A DNA stretch of 64,000 nt, taken from Mytilus trossulus. Its lineage: Eukaryota; Mollusca; Bivalvia; Mytilida; Mytilidae. A model generated the notes under the pieces. That model did not search any database. It was given only the letters and a program-made list of their open reading frames with translations, and was not told where the DNA came from. Positions 1 through 15,548 of this stretch are shown here, piece after piece (the first letter of the stretch is position 1; each line of letters begins with the position of its first letter). Where the stretch lies: assembly GCF_036588685.1 (NCBI RefSeq), contig NC_086384.1:8818195-8882194 (forward strand), given 5' to 3'. Both the position numbers and the translations under genes were made by a program.

Positions 1-2328
1 AGAGCTAAACTCTATATTTCATATCCCTTGGCCCCACTGTGTCTGAATTGTAAGGTGTCACACTATCTAGTTAGTTCTGGAGTTTGGCAGTTCGGTAAGC
101 AATAAGAGACAATCTTGGTAAAAGTGATCGGTATATCTAGAGGATGTGCTACATGAGAAAGGCTTTTTCTTCTGGAAGAACAGATCACATAACTAACAAT
201 CGTTATTTATGAACTGACAGCAAGTTCAAATTCTAATTTTTCAGTAACTATTTACTAACTTGCACAGGTGTTGCTTCAATAAGTACTTGGTTATGCATGG
301 ATAAATGATTACTCACATTAAAAAGCACAACTTAAAAGACTGTCACATGCACGTTTAGAGGACTAGGTTTTGTGTACTTTTTTTTTTAAGGTTTTTCTTT
401 TACAAAAAAAACCCATGTTTTCATATCCAAACTTCAAGGAAGAAACTGAGCGCGAGATCGTATAAAAGTGTCAGGTTGTGAGGAGACATGTCAATCAGTT
501 TGATATATGGATTTCTGTTGTTTCTAATTTAAAGTACCTTAAGGGTGACTGGTCAACGAAATATGGTCACTTGGTCTTCTCCCGACCAGCAGTAAAACGA
601 AGTTGGGCGTCCGTTTGGCTGTGCGGAATGTATCAAGTTCGCAGTCACGTCAGATCAGAGGGGTTCGTAGGTGGCCTGTTGCAATGGAAAATTTCTATTC
701 CAATCCAATATACCATCTATTCCAGTTGCAGTCTAAATTTTCCTGACCATCATCCCGAATGACCTCTATTATGACAAAATCCACCTATTGTTTTTATTGT
801 TAACTTGTTCTCGTCCTGAACATGCTTGACATATTTGCCACTGGACGTTAAGCAACCAACAATCAATCAATATAATTTAAAGACACACCAACTTTGCCTT
901 CTGGTGCAAGTCTCATACCATCACTGATGATTCGCCCAAAGAAAGCAGAATATCAAGAGAAGTTGGTTTTAGCATCATCCTGTCACACACCAAATCTCTG
1001 CGAAACTTCAATAGTACTTTCCCCCGACCACTTGCATGCATATTAATTGCTCTGAGGTTAAACATTGGCATACAATGTATTTTCACACAATATCATTATC
1101 CAGAAAAAAACTCTTATCCGAAGGATTTGGTTAACTTTTATAAATAGTCAAAATTTTATTACCCAAAAATAACTTATTTACAGAAAATGCATGTAAGAAC
1201 TTTTATATATATTTAAATCACTCAAAAATAAATTAACTTCTCCTACAAAATCTACATAATCACATCGAAACTATTACAATTGATTGTGAAGGAAAAAATG
1301 AATGGTAGAGCTGATTGACGGATAGGAAATTTCCGTACTTAAAAAAGGTACAAATGATGTTTTTATTTTTGAGTTTTTGACTAAATAGTTTGGAATTTGT
1401 CCAACAAAATTTGCATGCAGCATCGCAATAATACGTTTTGTCCTCTCAAATGTCAAATACTGTTTTTGAATCATATGTTTTCTTGTTTTTAAAGAAAAAC
1501 GCGTTAAATTTCTATCTAAAAAACAGCCAACTTTAAGTTTGAAAGTTTAACTTAGAGATGGTTTTATATTTATGTCTTCATCATTCCGATGATCCTTGAT
1601 GATATATGCATTGACAATATTTACGAAAATAGCGGGAAATTCAACCAAAAAATATATTTTTGGACTTTAAGGTAACTAACCAAAACCGTAAATTGAGGGG
1701 TACCCCCATTAAAGGGATAAAATACAAAAATGTGACCATAGAAACTTTTTACGACCCGACGAAAATTAAAATATAAATATTATTCAATTCGCAGCCGTGT
1801 GTTATTCCAGACCATTAAACTCGTTAACTAAGCGTCTTTTTCGATGTCAGTTGCAATACTAAATGTTGAAGAGCATTGGTGATTCAAAATGTTGTGCCAA
1901 ATACGGCTAAGGTTATCTTTGCCTGGGATAAAATAAAAATCCTTAGTATATCGAAAATTTCTGTAAACAGGATATTTATAAAAAGGACCATATAATTGAT
2001 ATACATGTCAACACCGAAGAGCTGACTGCTGGGATTCACAGGTTATTTTTCGACTTATGCGTTTGAGTGTCCTTTTGGTAGTTTTCGTCTCTCTTTTAGA
2101 AAATAAACACTTAAATCATTGTTTGAATATCCTACCATGGAAGTATTATATTGACTTAATATAATACTTCCATGATCCTACCATGTTGAAGTTAGCATTT
2201 TTAAACTTGTCCCAATTATCTATGCTCTGCTCATATAATAATTTTATATAATTGACTTAATATTAACAGTTTAAAAGAAAATGATTGTAGAGTGGTCGAT
2301 GGTCAACAAGAGAATGACAAACTAATGA
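1..2328. other. No gene recognised; spacer with repeat fragments
   Basis: No convincing exon was found. Open frames here (for example 478-762) show no recognisable domain. The stretch holds a fragment of a dispersed repeat near 800-870 that ends in CAATCAAT, also seen near 15455 and 28795. It also holds a fragment of the R2 family near 1855-2060 (containing GCCAAATACGGCTAAGG). Missing 5' exons of the downstream deltex-type gene could lie here or to the left of the window, but I cannot identify them. Confidence 0.5.
2129..2185. repeat. Perfect 17-bp hairpin flanked by 11-bp direct repeats
   Basis: CATGGAAGTATTATATT at 2136-2152 is followed by a 5-base loop and its exact reverse complement at 2158-2174. 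The direct repeat ATCCTACCATG sits at 2129-2139 and again at 2175-2185. The geometry suggests a tiny foldback insertion or a templated-repair event. Confidence 0.85.
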
Positions 2329-2331
2329 CAT

Positions 2332-2545
2332 TCATTTTTTTTTTTACATAAATAAGGCCGTTAGTTTTCTCGTTTGAATTGTTTTACATTGTCTTATCGG
2401 GGCCTTTTATAGCTGACTATGCGGTATGGGCTTTGCTCATTGTTGAAGGCCGTACGATGACCTATAGTTGTTAATGTTTGTGTCATTTTAATCTTTTATG
2501 GATATTTGTCTCATTGGAAATCATACCACATCTTCTTTTTTATAA
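2332..2545 (+). repeat. Dispersed repeat R1, full-length type copy
   Basis: This copy runs from a T-rich start through AAATAAGGCCGTTAGTTTTC and GACTATGCGGTATGGGC to a CTTCTTTTTTATA end. Near-identical copies lie at 11152 (minus), 39537 (plus), 57700 (minus) and 58373 (plus). More diverged relatives lie near 5640, 9695, 22375 and 38500. It encodes nothing recognisable. Its pyrimidine-rich end stops at the splice acceptor of the deltex-type exon. The family is probably a non-autonomous element; I cannot name its class. Confidence 0.85.
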
Positions 2546-2549
2546 GCAG

Positions 2550-5394
<2,845 letters not shown>

Positions 5395-5565
5395 AATGAG
5401 TGTGAAATCCACAAAACTTGTTAAAATCAAGACAGTAACTTGTGAAACTTTTGCATTGATTGAAATACAATACTTTCCTCAGACATGTATATTTGTTTAT
5501 ATACTACCTATTGCTTTGTTCCCCAATGAAGGGGTGTGGCTTCAATTGCTATGTAAATGTTATCT

Positions 5566-5571
5566 AATAAA
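5566..5571 (+). promoter_or_regulatory. Candidate poly(A) signal of the deltex-type gene
   Basis: AATAAA lies about 170 bases after the stop codon at 5394, a plausible 3' UTR length. Confidence 0.5.
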
Positions 5572-6583
5572 AACTGTATAGCTATCATGTTTTATGCATC
5601 GTATTTGTATTATTGTATGGACGTATTTCAAAATAATAATGAAATGATCCTTATCATGAATCACACCGTTAGTTATTTTAATTGTTTCTCATGTTGTCAT
5701 GATTGGGGCGTTATAAAATGACTTATCATATGGAATGAGGTTTAGCTTAGTTAAATGTTTGTATCTTCGTATTGTATTTTTAAGTGGCTTTTTGAATCAA
5801 TGAAAATCATACATCTCTTTATTTTTATATACGTTTAACGCATTTGATTAATAAACTCCAACAAATTATATGTCTGTTCATGTAAGAAAGAATCAAACTG
5901 TAAGGAACAACCTGGACAAATAAAAGATCTCTTTTAGTTTGGTAGGCGCGATTTCTGGAAAATCAAAACATTATAACTGCAGCATTGCGACACCCCAACA
6001 AAATGGCTTTACAACTTAAGGATATATGATTTTATTATTTATAATCGATATTAATCTGCCTGTCTAATCCTCGCTAAAGATTTTGTGATGACATCTGTAA
6101 AAATTTCAGTACAGATTATGATTGGAGTCAAACTTGACTGTATTGTCATAAATGAATTAAAGGAAATATAGGCTAGCAGGTTTTACCTCGAAATCATTTG
6201 GTTGAATTGGAACCAAACATGGATATATGGTCACCTATAATGTTTCTTAGTTTGAAACCCTCATATGACTTGATTCAAATATGAATGTTGGGTAAGATAA
6301 GCCTAATAACCTTGGTCTTCAAGCAATAGGCTTTGCAAAACTGATACCTAATATGCTAGACAGGACGATTGTTCGTTGATGCAGATGTATGAACCAATAA
6401 TGGCTTCCGTTTTGATTAAGCTATTCGCTGCTTTGAGGTACGTATTTTAACAATTCTAAGATTTTAACACATGCCAATAATCCTTGAAACAACTTTTAAA
6501 GTATGTAAGGCTGTATTAACGTATGGTACATAGTTCCCACGACATGTGTTTCCGAATAAATTTCACATAGGATTAAAAGCATT
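5572..6583. other. Spacer without gene; decayed R1 copy
   Basis: About 5640-5830 resembles R1 in plus orientation but is heavily diverged (CACACCGTTAGTTATTTTA, then GGGGCGTTATAAAATGAC). Nothing else is recognised up to the tandem array. Confidence 0.5.
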
Positions 6584-9410
6584 TTTAGCTCACCTGGCCC
6601 GAAGGGCAAATAGAGCCCTACTCGTCATTTGGCGTCTGTCGTCGTCGTCGTTAACTATTTACATTTAGAACTTCTTCTAGAGAACTACTGATTGGAATAA
6701 AACCATACATGGCATGAATGTTCGTTATGAGGTACCGACCAAGTGTTGTTACTTTGTAGCTGATCCATCATCCAAGATGTCTGCAAGCGGAGGACTTAGT
6801 TTAACATAGGACCCTGTGGGAAATGCATACAAATGACTTCTTTTAGAGAACCACTAAATCTAATGAAACCAAACATGACATGAGTGTTCCTTATGAGGTG
6901 CTGACCAAGTATTGTTACTTTGTAGCCGATCCATTATCCAAGATGTCCGCCAGCGGAGGACTTAGTATAACATAGGACCATGGGAAATGCACACTAATGA
7001 CTTTTTTTTAGAGAACCACTGGATGGAATTAAAACCAAAAATAGTATGAATGTTCCTTATTAGGTGCTGACCAAGTGTTGTTACTTTGTAGCAGATCCAT
7101 TATCCAAGATGGCCACTAGTGGGGTAACTTAGTTTAACATAGAACCCTATGGGAAATGCAAACAAATGAATTATTTTAGAGAACCACTAAATGGAATGAA
7201 ACCAAACATGGCATGAGTGCTCCTTATGAGGTGCTGATCAAGTGTTGTTACTTTGTAGCCGATCCAACATCCAAGATGGCCGCCAGTAGGGGACATAGTT
7301 TAACATATGACCGTATGGGAAATGCTTAAAAATGACTTCTCTTAGAGAACCACTGAATGGAATAAAACCAAACATGGCATGAATGTTCCTTATAAGGTGC
7401 TGATCAAGTGTTGTTACTTTGTAGCCGACCAACATCCAAGATGGCCGCCAGCGGAGGACTTTGTGCATTTCCCGTAGGGTCCTATGTTACAAATGACTTA
7501 TTTAAGAGAACCACTGAATGGAATGAAACCATGCATAGTATGAATGTTCCTTATGAGGTGATGACCAAGTGTTGTTACCTTGTAGCCGATCTATCATCCA
7601 AGATAGCCGTCAGCGGGGGACGTAGTGTAACGAAGAACCCTTTGGGAAATGCATACAAATGACTTCTTTTAGAGAACCACTGAATGAAATTTAACCAAAC
7701 ATAGCATGCATGTTCCTTATTAGGTGCTGACCAAGTGTTGTTACTTTGTAGCAAATCCATTATCAAAGATGGCCACTAGTGGGGTAACTTAGTTTAACAT
7801 AGGACCCTATGGGAAATGCATACAAATGAATTCTTTTGGAGAAACCACTAAATGGAATGAAACCAAACATGGCATGAGTGTCCCTTATGAAATGCTGACC
7901 AAGTGTTGTTACTTTGTAGCCGATCCAACATCCAAGATAGCCGCCAGCAGGGGACTTAGTTTAACATAGGACCCTTTAGGAAATGCACACAAATGACTTC
8001 TTTTAGAGAAGCACTGAATGGAATTTAACCAAACATAGCATGCATGTTCCTTATTAGGTGCTGACCAAGTGTTGTTACTTTGTAGCAAATCCATTATCAA
8101 AGATGGCCACTAGTGGGGTAACTTAGTTTAACATAGGACCCTATGGGAAATGCATACAAATGAATTCTTTTAGAGAAACCACTAAATGGAATGAAACCAA
8201 ACATGGCATGAGTGTCCCTTATGAAATGCTGACCAAGTGTTGTTACTTTGTAGCCGATCCAACATCCAAGATGGCCGCCAGCAGGGGACTTAGTTTAACA
8301 TAGGACCCTTTAGGAAATGCATACAAATGACTTCTTTTAGAGAACCACTGAATGGAATGAAACCAAACATAGCATGCATGTTCCTTATTAGGTGCTGACC
8401 AAGTTTTGTGACTTTGTAGCTGATCCATTATCCAAGATGGCCACTAGTGGGGTAACTTAGTTTAACATAGGACCCTATGGGAAATGCATACAAATGAATT
8501 ATTTTAGAGAACCACTTAATGGAATGAAACCAAACATGGCATGATTGTTCCTTGTGAGGTTGTGACCAAGTGTTGTTACTTTGTAGCCGATCCATTATCC
8601 AAGATGGCCGCCAGCAGGGACTTAGTTTAGCATAGGACCTTATGGGAAATCCATACAAATGACTTCCTTTAGAAAACCACTTAATGGAATAAAACCAAAC
8701 ATGGCATGCATGTTCCTTATTAGGTGCTGACCAAGTGTTGTTACTTTGTAGCAAATCCATTATCCAAGATGGCCACTAGAGGGGTAACTTAGTTTAACAT
8801 AGGACCCTATGGGAAATGCATACGAATGACTTCTTTAAGAGAGCCACTAAATGGAATAAAACCAAACCTGGCATGAATGTTCCTTATGAGGTGCTGACCA
8901 AGTGTTGTTACTTTGTAGCTGATCCACTATCTAAGATGGCCGCCAGCGGAGGACTTAGTATAACAAAGGACCCTATGGGAAATGCACACAAATGACTTAT
9001 TTTAGAGAACCACTTAATGGAATGAAACCATGCATGGTATGAATGTTCCTTATGAGGTGCTGACCAAGTGTTGTTACTTTGTAGCCGATCCATCATCCAA
9101 GATAGCCGTCAGCGGGGGACTTAGTGTAACGTAGGACCCTAAGGGAAATGCATACAAATGACTCCTTTTAGAGAACCACTGGATGGAATGAAACCAAAAA
9201 TAGCATGAATGTTCCTTATGAGGTGCTGACCAAGTGTTGTTACTTTGTAGCCGATCCAACATCCAAGATGGCCGCCAGTAGGGGACTTAGTTTAACATAG
9301 GACCCTTTAGGAAATGCATACAAATGACTTCTTTTAGAGAACCACTGAATTGAATGAAACCAAACATAGCATAAATGTTCCTTTCCTGAAGAGTGTTGTT
9401 ACTTTGTAAC
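6584..9410. repeat. Tandem array, about 17 units of ~166 bp
   Basis: The array begins with TTTTAGCTCACCTGGCCCGA and a GTC-rich stretch. It then repeats a unit of about 166 bp containing AGAGAACCACTGAATGGAAT, GACCAAGTGTTGTTACTTTG, CCAAGATGGCCGCCAGCGG and ATAGGACCCTATGGGAAATG. Units start near 6690, 6840, 7000, 7170, 7337, 7500 and so on to 9330. Two adjacent unit types alternate in places (GGCCGCCAGC against GGCCACTAGTGG), which suggests dimer-level duplication. Short open frames on both strands follow from the repeat and are not genes. The last unit is cut off near 9400. Confidence 0.92.
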
Positions 9411-10160
9411 CATTTTTTTTCTTTTTTTATATGATTTCAAAAACCCAAGTAGAGTCTGGTGTGCGATACAGGTTCTTGAGAGCCTTTAGTTTAAGGAATT
9501 TATTGGTATATATACTTGATTTTTATGTTATTTATACACCAGTAAATTCCTTTGAAAAGGCGTTTAATCCGTTTCATTCTTATAAATTGGAAATGAAGAA
9601 TTTGATTTTCCCTTTTTCACACGTAAACTGCATGCTTGTGTCATTGAAATGACCACTCGCATGAATAAATTTGTTGGTTCACGCAAAAATATGTACTCCG
9701 TAAAACATGGTCAACACGGAGCCTAGGTTCACACCGAACAGCAAGCTATAAATGGCCCCAAAAAATACTAGTGTAAAACAATCTAAACGTGAAAACCAAC
9801 GGTCTAATCTCTTGGACCACATTGTTCAAAGTATACGATTATGTATTTTAAGCCTATTAAGTAAAAGAGAATGATGAGAAAGTAAAATCACAAAAATACT
9901 GAACTCAGAGGAAAATCAATTTGGAAAGTCCATAATCACATGGCAAAATCAAAAAACAAAACGCATCAAAAACGAAGGATAATTCCTAAATATGTCGGCC
10001 TTGCTAACACAATATATTAAGGCATAGATGATTTAAAAAAAAAAAGATTTACTTCTGTTCCTTGAGCAACACGACGGATGAAACTAGTGGAACAGGACAT
10101 GCGTACCCTTCTGGAGCACACGAGGTCACTCAAGGAGTTTTAGTTCATATACTATATTAT
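9411..10160. other. Spacer; diverged R1 fragment and other repeat debris
   Basis: Around 9695-9800 is an R1-related copy in minus orientation (CACACCGAACAGCAAGC, GTGTAAAACAATCTAAACG). Around 9885-10040 is AT-rich repeat debris that resembles the 38953-39135 duplication. No gene is supported; open frames such as 9431-9652 show no domain. Confidence 0.5.
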
Positions 10161-10164
10161 GCCC

Positions 10165-10440
10165 CATCTACGATAGTGGAGGGGTATTATGATTTCTGGT
10201 TGTGGGTTCGTTCGTTCGTCCGTCCGTTTGTCCCGCTTCATGTTAAAGTTTTTGGTTAAGGTAGTTTTTGATGAAGTTGAAGTCCAATCCACTTAAAACT
10301 TAGTTCACATGGTTCCGATGATATGATCTTTCTAATGTTAATGCCAAATTAGAGATTTTAACCAAGTTTCACGGTCCACTGAACATAGAAAATGATAGTG
10401 CGAGTGGGGCGTCCGTGTACTTGGGACATATTCTTGTTTT
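10165..10440 (+). repeat. Dispersed bivalve repeat ('CTACGATAGTGGAGGGG' type)
   Basis: It begins GCCCCATCTACGATAGTGG, has a TTCGTTCGTCCGTCCG microsatellite, then GTAGTTTTTGATGAAGTTGA, and ends near GAGTGGGGCGTCCGTGTAC. I recognise this family as a frequent dispersed repeat in mussel sequence. No coding capacity is visible. Confidence 0.65.
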
Positions 10441-10808
10441 TTTTTATGTGAAGTGTACTTCACCTAGTGTGTTAGATAATTGTCTTTCTTTTTACTTTGG
10501 CTTACGTAGGTTTTTTTCCAATATTTTTTTTAATAAGAAAACTTTGAGTTTTCTGTATTGATTCAATAGGTTTTGAGTTATTTCTTTACAGTAGATTGAA
10601 AATCAAAAACTGACAAACTTTACGGGATCTTTTGTAAAATCTGGTCCCCACCTCTCCATCCTCCACCATTGAAGAGGAGGGGCTTTATCGTAGCCCTCAG
10701 CTTGCAGGATTAGAAAATTTAAAAAAAATGAATTTAAAACACCAATCTATGGAGGATTCTTAACGAAGAACATTAAATTATCCTTTGATATGTTATCTAT
10801 ATTACATT

Positions 10809-13800
10809 TTACTGTTTGTTTATAAACACTATGTCGATGTTCATATTTTTTGGTTTCTTCAACAAAAAACTATCATCTTCTTCTGTTTTATTACTAGCTA
10901 CATGTAGAATAGTTTGCTTTTTTTCATCAGCTGCTACAGTGAACTCAAAGTCATCAAAACTTTCTTTGGTGTCCACTGATCTTTGGCACATTGTACAACA
11001 CAGGCAACTAAATCCTCCCATTATTAATAAAATGCCTGAAAAACGTATGAATATTATATTACGAAGTCATGTAAGAACTTCAAAGATAAAGATTTTATCT
11101 GAAATTCACAGTTGTGTAAAAACGATTTATACTGCAACTAGTTGTGTAAAAATGAAGATGTGGTATGATTGCCAATGTGACAACTATCCACAAAAGACCA
11201 AAATGACACAAACATAAACAACTATAGGTCACCGTACGGCCTTCAACAATGAGCAAAGCCCATACCGCATAGTCAGCTATAAAAGGCCCCGATAAGACAA
11301 TGTAAAACAATTCACACGAGAAAAGTAACGGCCTTATTTATGTAAAAAAAAAATGAACGAAAAACAAATATGTAACACATAAACAAACGACAACACTGAA
11401 TTACAGGCTCCTGACTTGGGACAGGCACGTACATAAATAATGTGGCGGGGTTAAACATGTTAGCGGGATCCCAACCCTCCCCTAACCTGGGACAGTGGTA
11501 TAACAGTAATTTTTTTTCTTTTATTTGGCGAAAAATTGGGGAAGGGTTCAGTAGAACCTCGCCCTCCCCAGTTTCCCAGCCTCGTACAAAATAGTTGATA
11601 TTTTTCTGACATTGACCTAATAATGTATATTTAAAAGCATTATTTTCTTTAGTCTCATTAAAAATTGTAAGCTGTACATACCTGCTACTAGGAAGGAATC
11701 TCCGTAAGTACCACCATAATTAAGGATAAATCCTAAGAAAAAAAAATCAAATAATTATTATTCGTCCAAAATATCGATCATTGTCTTTTGAATATTATAT
11801 TTACATATTAGTCGAAAATTAGGTAGGTAGTGTCTATTACTTGGAAAGACTGAGAACAAATTCATATTTATCAAACTGCAAATGAAATGAGCAGAAAACA
11901 ATTTCTAACGCTTTATACATATCTAAAGTTATTTGAAATTGTAACCAGCATTCTCTATGCAGATCTATCTAAATTGTTGTTGCTAGTGTATGCTGATGAA
12001 ACTGTGCTAATGACAGAATCATCAGTAGATCTCCAAAAGCAACATTTTTTAAAAATTATTTTTCACTATAGAAATAAAAAGTTATTGCCGATAAAAATAA
12101 TGTCATATTTTGTTTTTTATAGAGGAACTCTTCCGAGAAACCTTTTTTAATGTTTTATCTTGAACAGAATAGAACTAGAATGGGTAAATACCTTATTTAT
12201 TTAGGGTAAGAATTGAACAGGAATGTGATCTTTACGAGAGCGAAACAGTCCATATATATACATGTATATATATAACAACAAGGCTTTCTCTGGGGTCCTG
12301 GAATAAGGCAGAGCTGCATGACATTGTAATCAAAACACAATACGAGTTATTAAATAAAATGATAAATAATCAATTTACTGAATTGGTGCTAAGTTATCGA
12401 GGTCCACTTTAAATTTGGTAAATTGATGCTTCGTTTATAATCTTCTACACTATCGTTTTATTTATCATTTGGAGATATCCTCTAGACATTGACATAAAAA
12501 AAAAATAGAATGATATCATTCTGGGCTGAACTTCGATATAGAAAAGAGTCCAAATTGTTTATAACTTATGATTTCAGTTGTCAGATGCATCTAAACGGTG
12601 ATCGGTATTTACGGTTACATGTAGATCACATACAAACACGATAAGTGAATGCGGCTAAACATAAAGTTGGAGCATACAAACTTTTATAAATTTGAAATGT
12701 CAATGTCTGGCAGATAGTAGAAAACTTTAAGAATCAATAGAGCAGAATTGGCGTTTATCGTAAAAGGGTTCACACAAACCTATACATAACTATAATATGG
12801 AAGAAAGATACCAGAGGCACCTGTCAAACACAAAGATAGAAAATATACTGACACCGCCATGGTTAAAAATAAAAGTATAGAGTATTTCAATATAATTTTA
12901 GATTGTAGTTTTATTATACTTTTTAAATAACAAAAATGTTGTAGAATTTAAAAGATTTCAAACAACAAATAAAAATATTTTTTTAAAGCTAGTGTTATCA
13001 AAAAAGATTTCCTATGCTTTTCGTTAACGGGAATACAGAAAATGTAAAGTCATATTGTAAACAAAAATATACATGATATTATTACACCCGATCAAATAAT
13101 TTTAATTAAACACCATTGATGTCTGCCAAAAAAAACGAAAGATTAATTAACTTTGCAAATTTATCAAATTCAGAAATAGGTTAATCTTATCATGCTTAAT
13201 CTAGTGTAAAAATATGTATGAAAAAAATATAAGAAATTAATTTCACCTGCCAGAGGTGGTCCTATGAATGTTCCAACTCCACAATACACCATGAGATAAC
13301 CAACACCATGTGCGAGTCTCTTATGTCCTAAAATATTTATAACTATAGAATTCACAACTGCCCAACAGCAACCAGAATATCCACCAAGTAAGTAGGCAAA
13401 CATAACTTTGGCGGTTGTATATGAACTAAATAAAGGGAAGATGATGGTGCCTAAACCTAATAAACTAAACACTCCAAATAGCATAAGTAACTCGTCAATG
13501 TTATGACTGTTATTAGCCATACCAAATAATACCCGAGTGAAACAGCCAGATATACCGGCTATTGATAACAATATAGACACTTCCATTTTCGTTGATTTTG
13601 TATGGAGACAATACTCAGGATAATGTATATAGAGTAGATAGATACTAATATTGGCCAGAAAGAATCCTAAACATACACATAACATTGAGCCACTCCGAAC
13701 TATCTCCATATATGACGACACAGAATCACAGAATCTTTCTTTACGGTTTGAGTTCGCAGTTTTCATTGCAAGTTCTGTTTTAGATGGTCGAAATATGGCA

Positions 13801-15506
13801 CCGAACACACAGTTTTGTAATGCAAGCCCTCCTAATAATAGAAAATATCCAGAATAATTGTATTCCTCATATATTAATTGGAAAACAGGAGTAAGAATAA
13901 AAGGTCCAATTCCACCACCCGATATAGCTATGCCACACGCCATGTTACGTTTCTTTTCAAAGTTAAACGCTATCACTATCAAACCAGTGTTGTAGCATAA
14001 TCCAAATCCTATTCCTGAAAACAAAAATAGATATTTAATGTCATTTTCAGCACTGTTCGATAAATTATTATACAGTAGATGGCCTATAAAGAAAATTCGG
14101 TCACCTATGCTCCTTTTTATAAGAACTACTAAATGATATTTATAGAAAAATGAAATAAGTTTTAAACTCTCAAATACAAGTATCTTTTATAAAACAAAAA
14201 GATGCGTTTTCGTATGCAGATGCTGCACATCTGTTCTTAATCGGTATATGCTATTAAAGATTTCTGTTGAGTTCGGTCCCAGTTAGTGATATCTTCATCT
14301 GTGCTTGAGTACGTTTCATATTAAATATATTTTGAAAGATTTCATAATGGTTTTTAAAAGACATTGATGAAATTTTGTTTTTTCGTTTCGTTTACATTTT
14401 TTTTTTATCTAAATTAACTTTCTCTTCAATAAAGTGACAATTTTTAAAAGACCCCTGAATTCTGATGCGTCAAACCAACTCCACGAATTTTTTTAACCTG
14501 TACTCTGCAATATAACAATAAAAGCAAATAACTTTAGTGCGGCTTATTTTCTGTCTTTATAGTGTTTGATGTTGCTTTTGAAAACAGGTTCCAATTTTAC
14601 AGAATAAAACAAATTATCGCATCCATTCCAAAGAATAAAAAAAATACAGTTTTAGGAATTTTGGTCCTCAATGCTCTTCAACTTCGTACTTTATATGGCC
14701 TTTTTAACTTTTAAGGATTCGAGCGTCACTGATGAGTCTTTTGTAGACGAAACGCGCGTCTGGTGTTTATATAAAATTTAGTCCTGGGCATCTATGGTGA
14801 GTTTATTTGCTAAGAAACAAAACGATAGTTTCCTGGTGTGAAACACATATTTTTTTATTTGTGATAAGTTTCCATGGTGTGTGCAAATGTTGGTTATCCA
14901 TTCGTTTTGTAAGTTAACCTTAGTCGTCTTTGGCACAACGTTTTGAATTTTTGGGTCATCAATGCTCTTCACCTTGTTACTTGTTTGGCTTCGATCTAAT
15001 CGTCACTGATGAGTCTTGTGTAGACGAAACGTGCGTCTGACGTATTATATTAAATTATACGCCTGGTACCTTTGATAGCCAATTAATATATTCTAGCATT
15101 TTATTTTGTCAGGTTTTATTGACTCATTATTTTGAATCTACCTTGGAATTCGGTTTTCTTTTTTTACCTGCAAGAATTCCAAATGTAAGAAATGTCCATT
15201 TGATATCCTCTACAAATCCTGTTAAGACAAGTCCTGTGGATAACATGAGTGACCCTAGTATCATAGCCACTCTACAACTATATCGGTTGATGATGGTACT
15301 GGCAATAGGTCCTGAAAACATAACAATAAGGAATTGCGAAACATTAGGCTTAAGCTTGCTTTTTATAACAGAAATATCACAATACGTAATAAGCTGGCAG
15401 GAAGTTGACATTATCCAAACCTACCAAACTACATTTGTACCAGTTTTAGTTTTGGCTAATCCGTTCTCGTCTTAACGAAATATTTACATTTGGAGGTTAA
15501 GCAAAC

Positions 15507-15548
<42 letters not shown>

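Noticed and set aside
478..762. 94-codon open frame as a gene
   Set aside because: No recognisable domain, no homologue known to me, no supporting splice sites and odd composition; likely chance.
7238..9262. Series of 60-110 codon minus-strand frames
   Set aside because: They are repeated translations of the 166-bp tandem unit.
6740..9290. CCAAGATGGCCGCC as a YY1-type binding site array
   Set aside because: It resembles but does not match the YY1 core (ATGGCGGC); a repeat consensus explains it.
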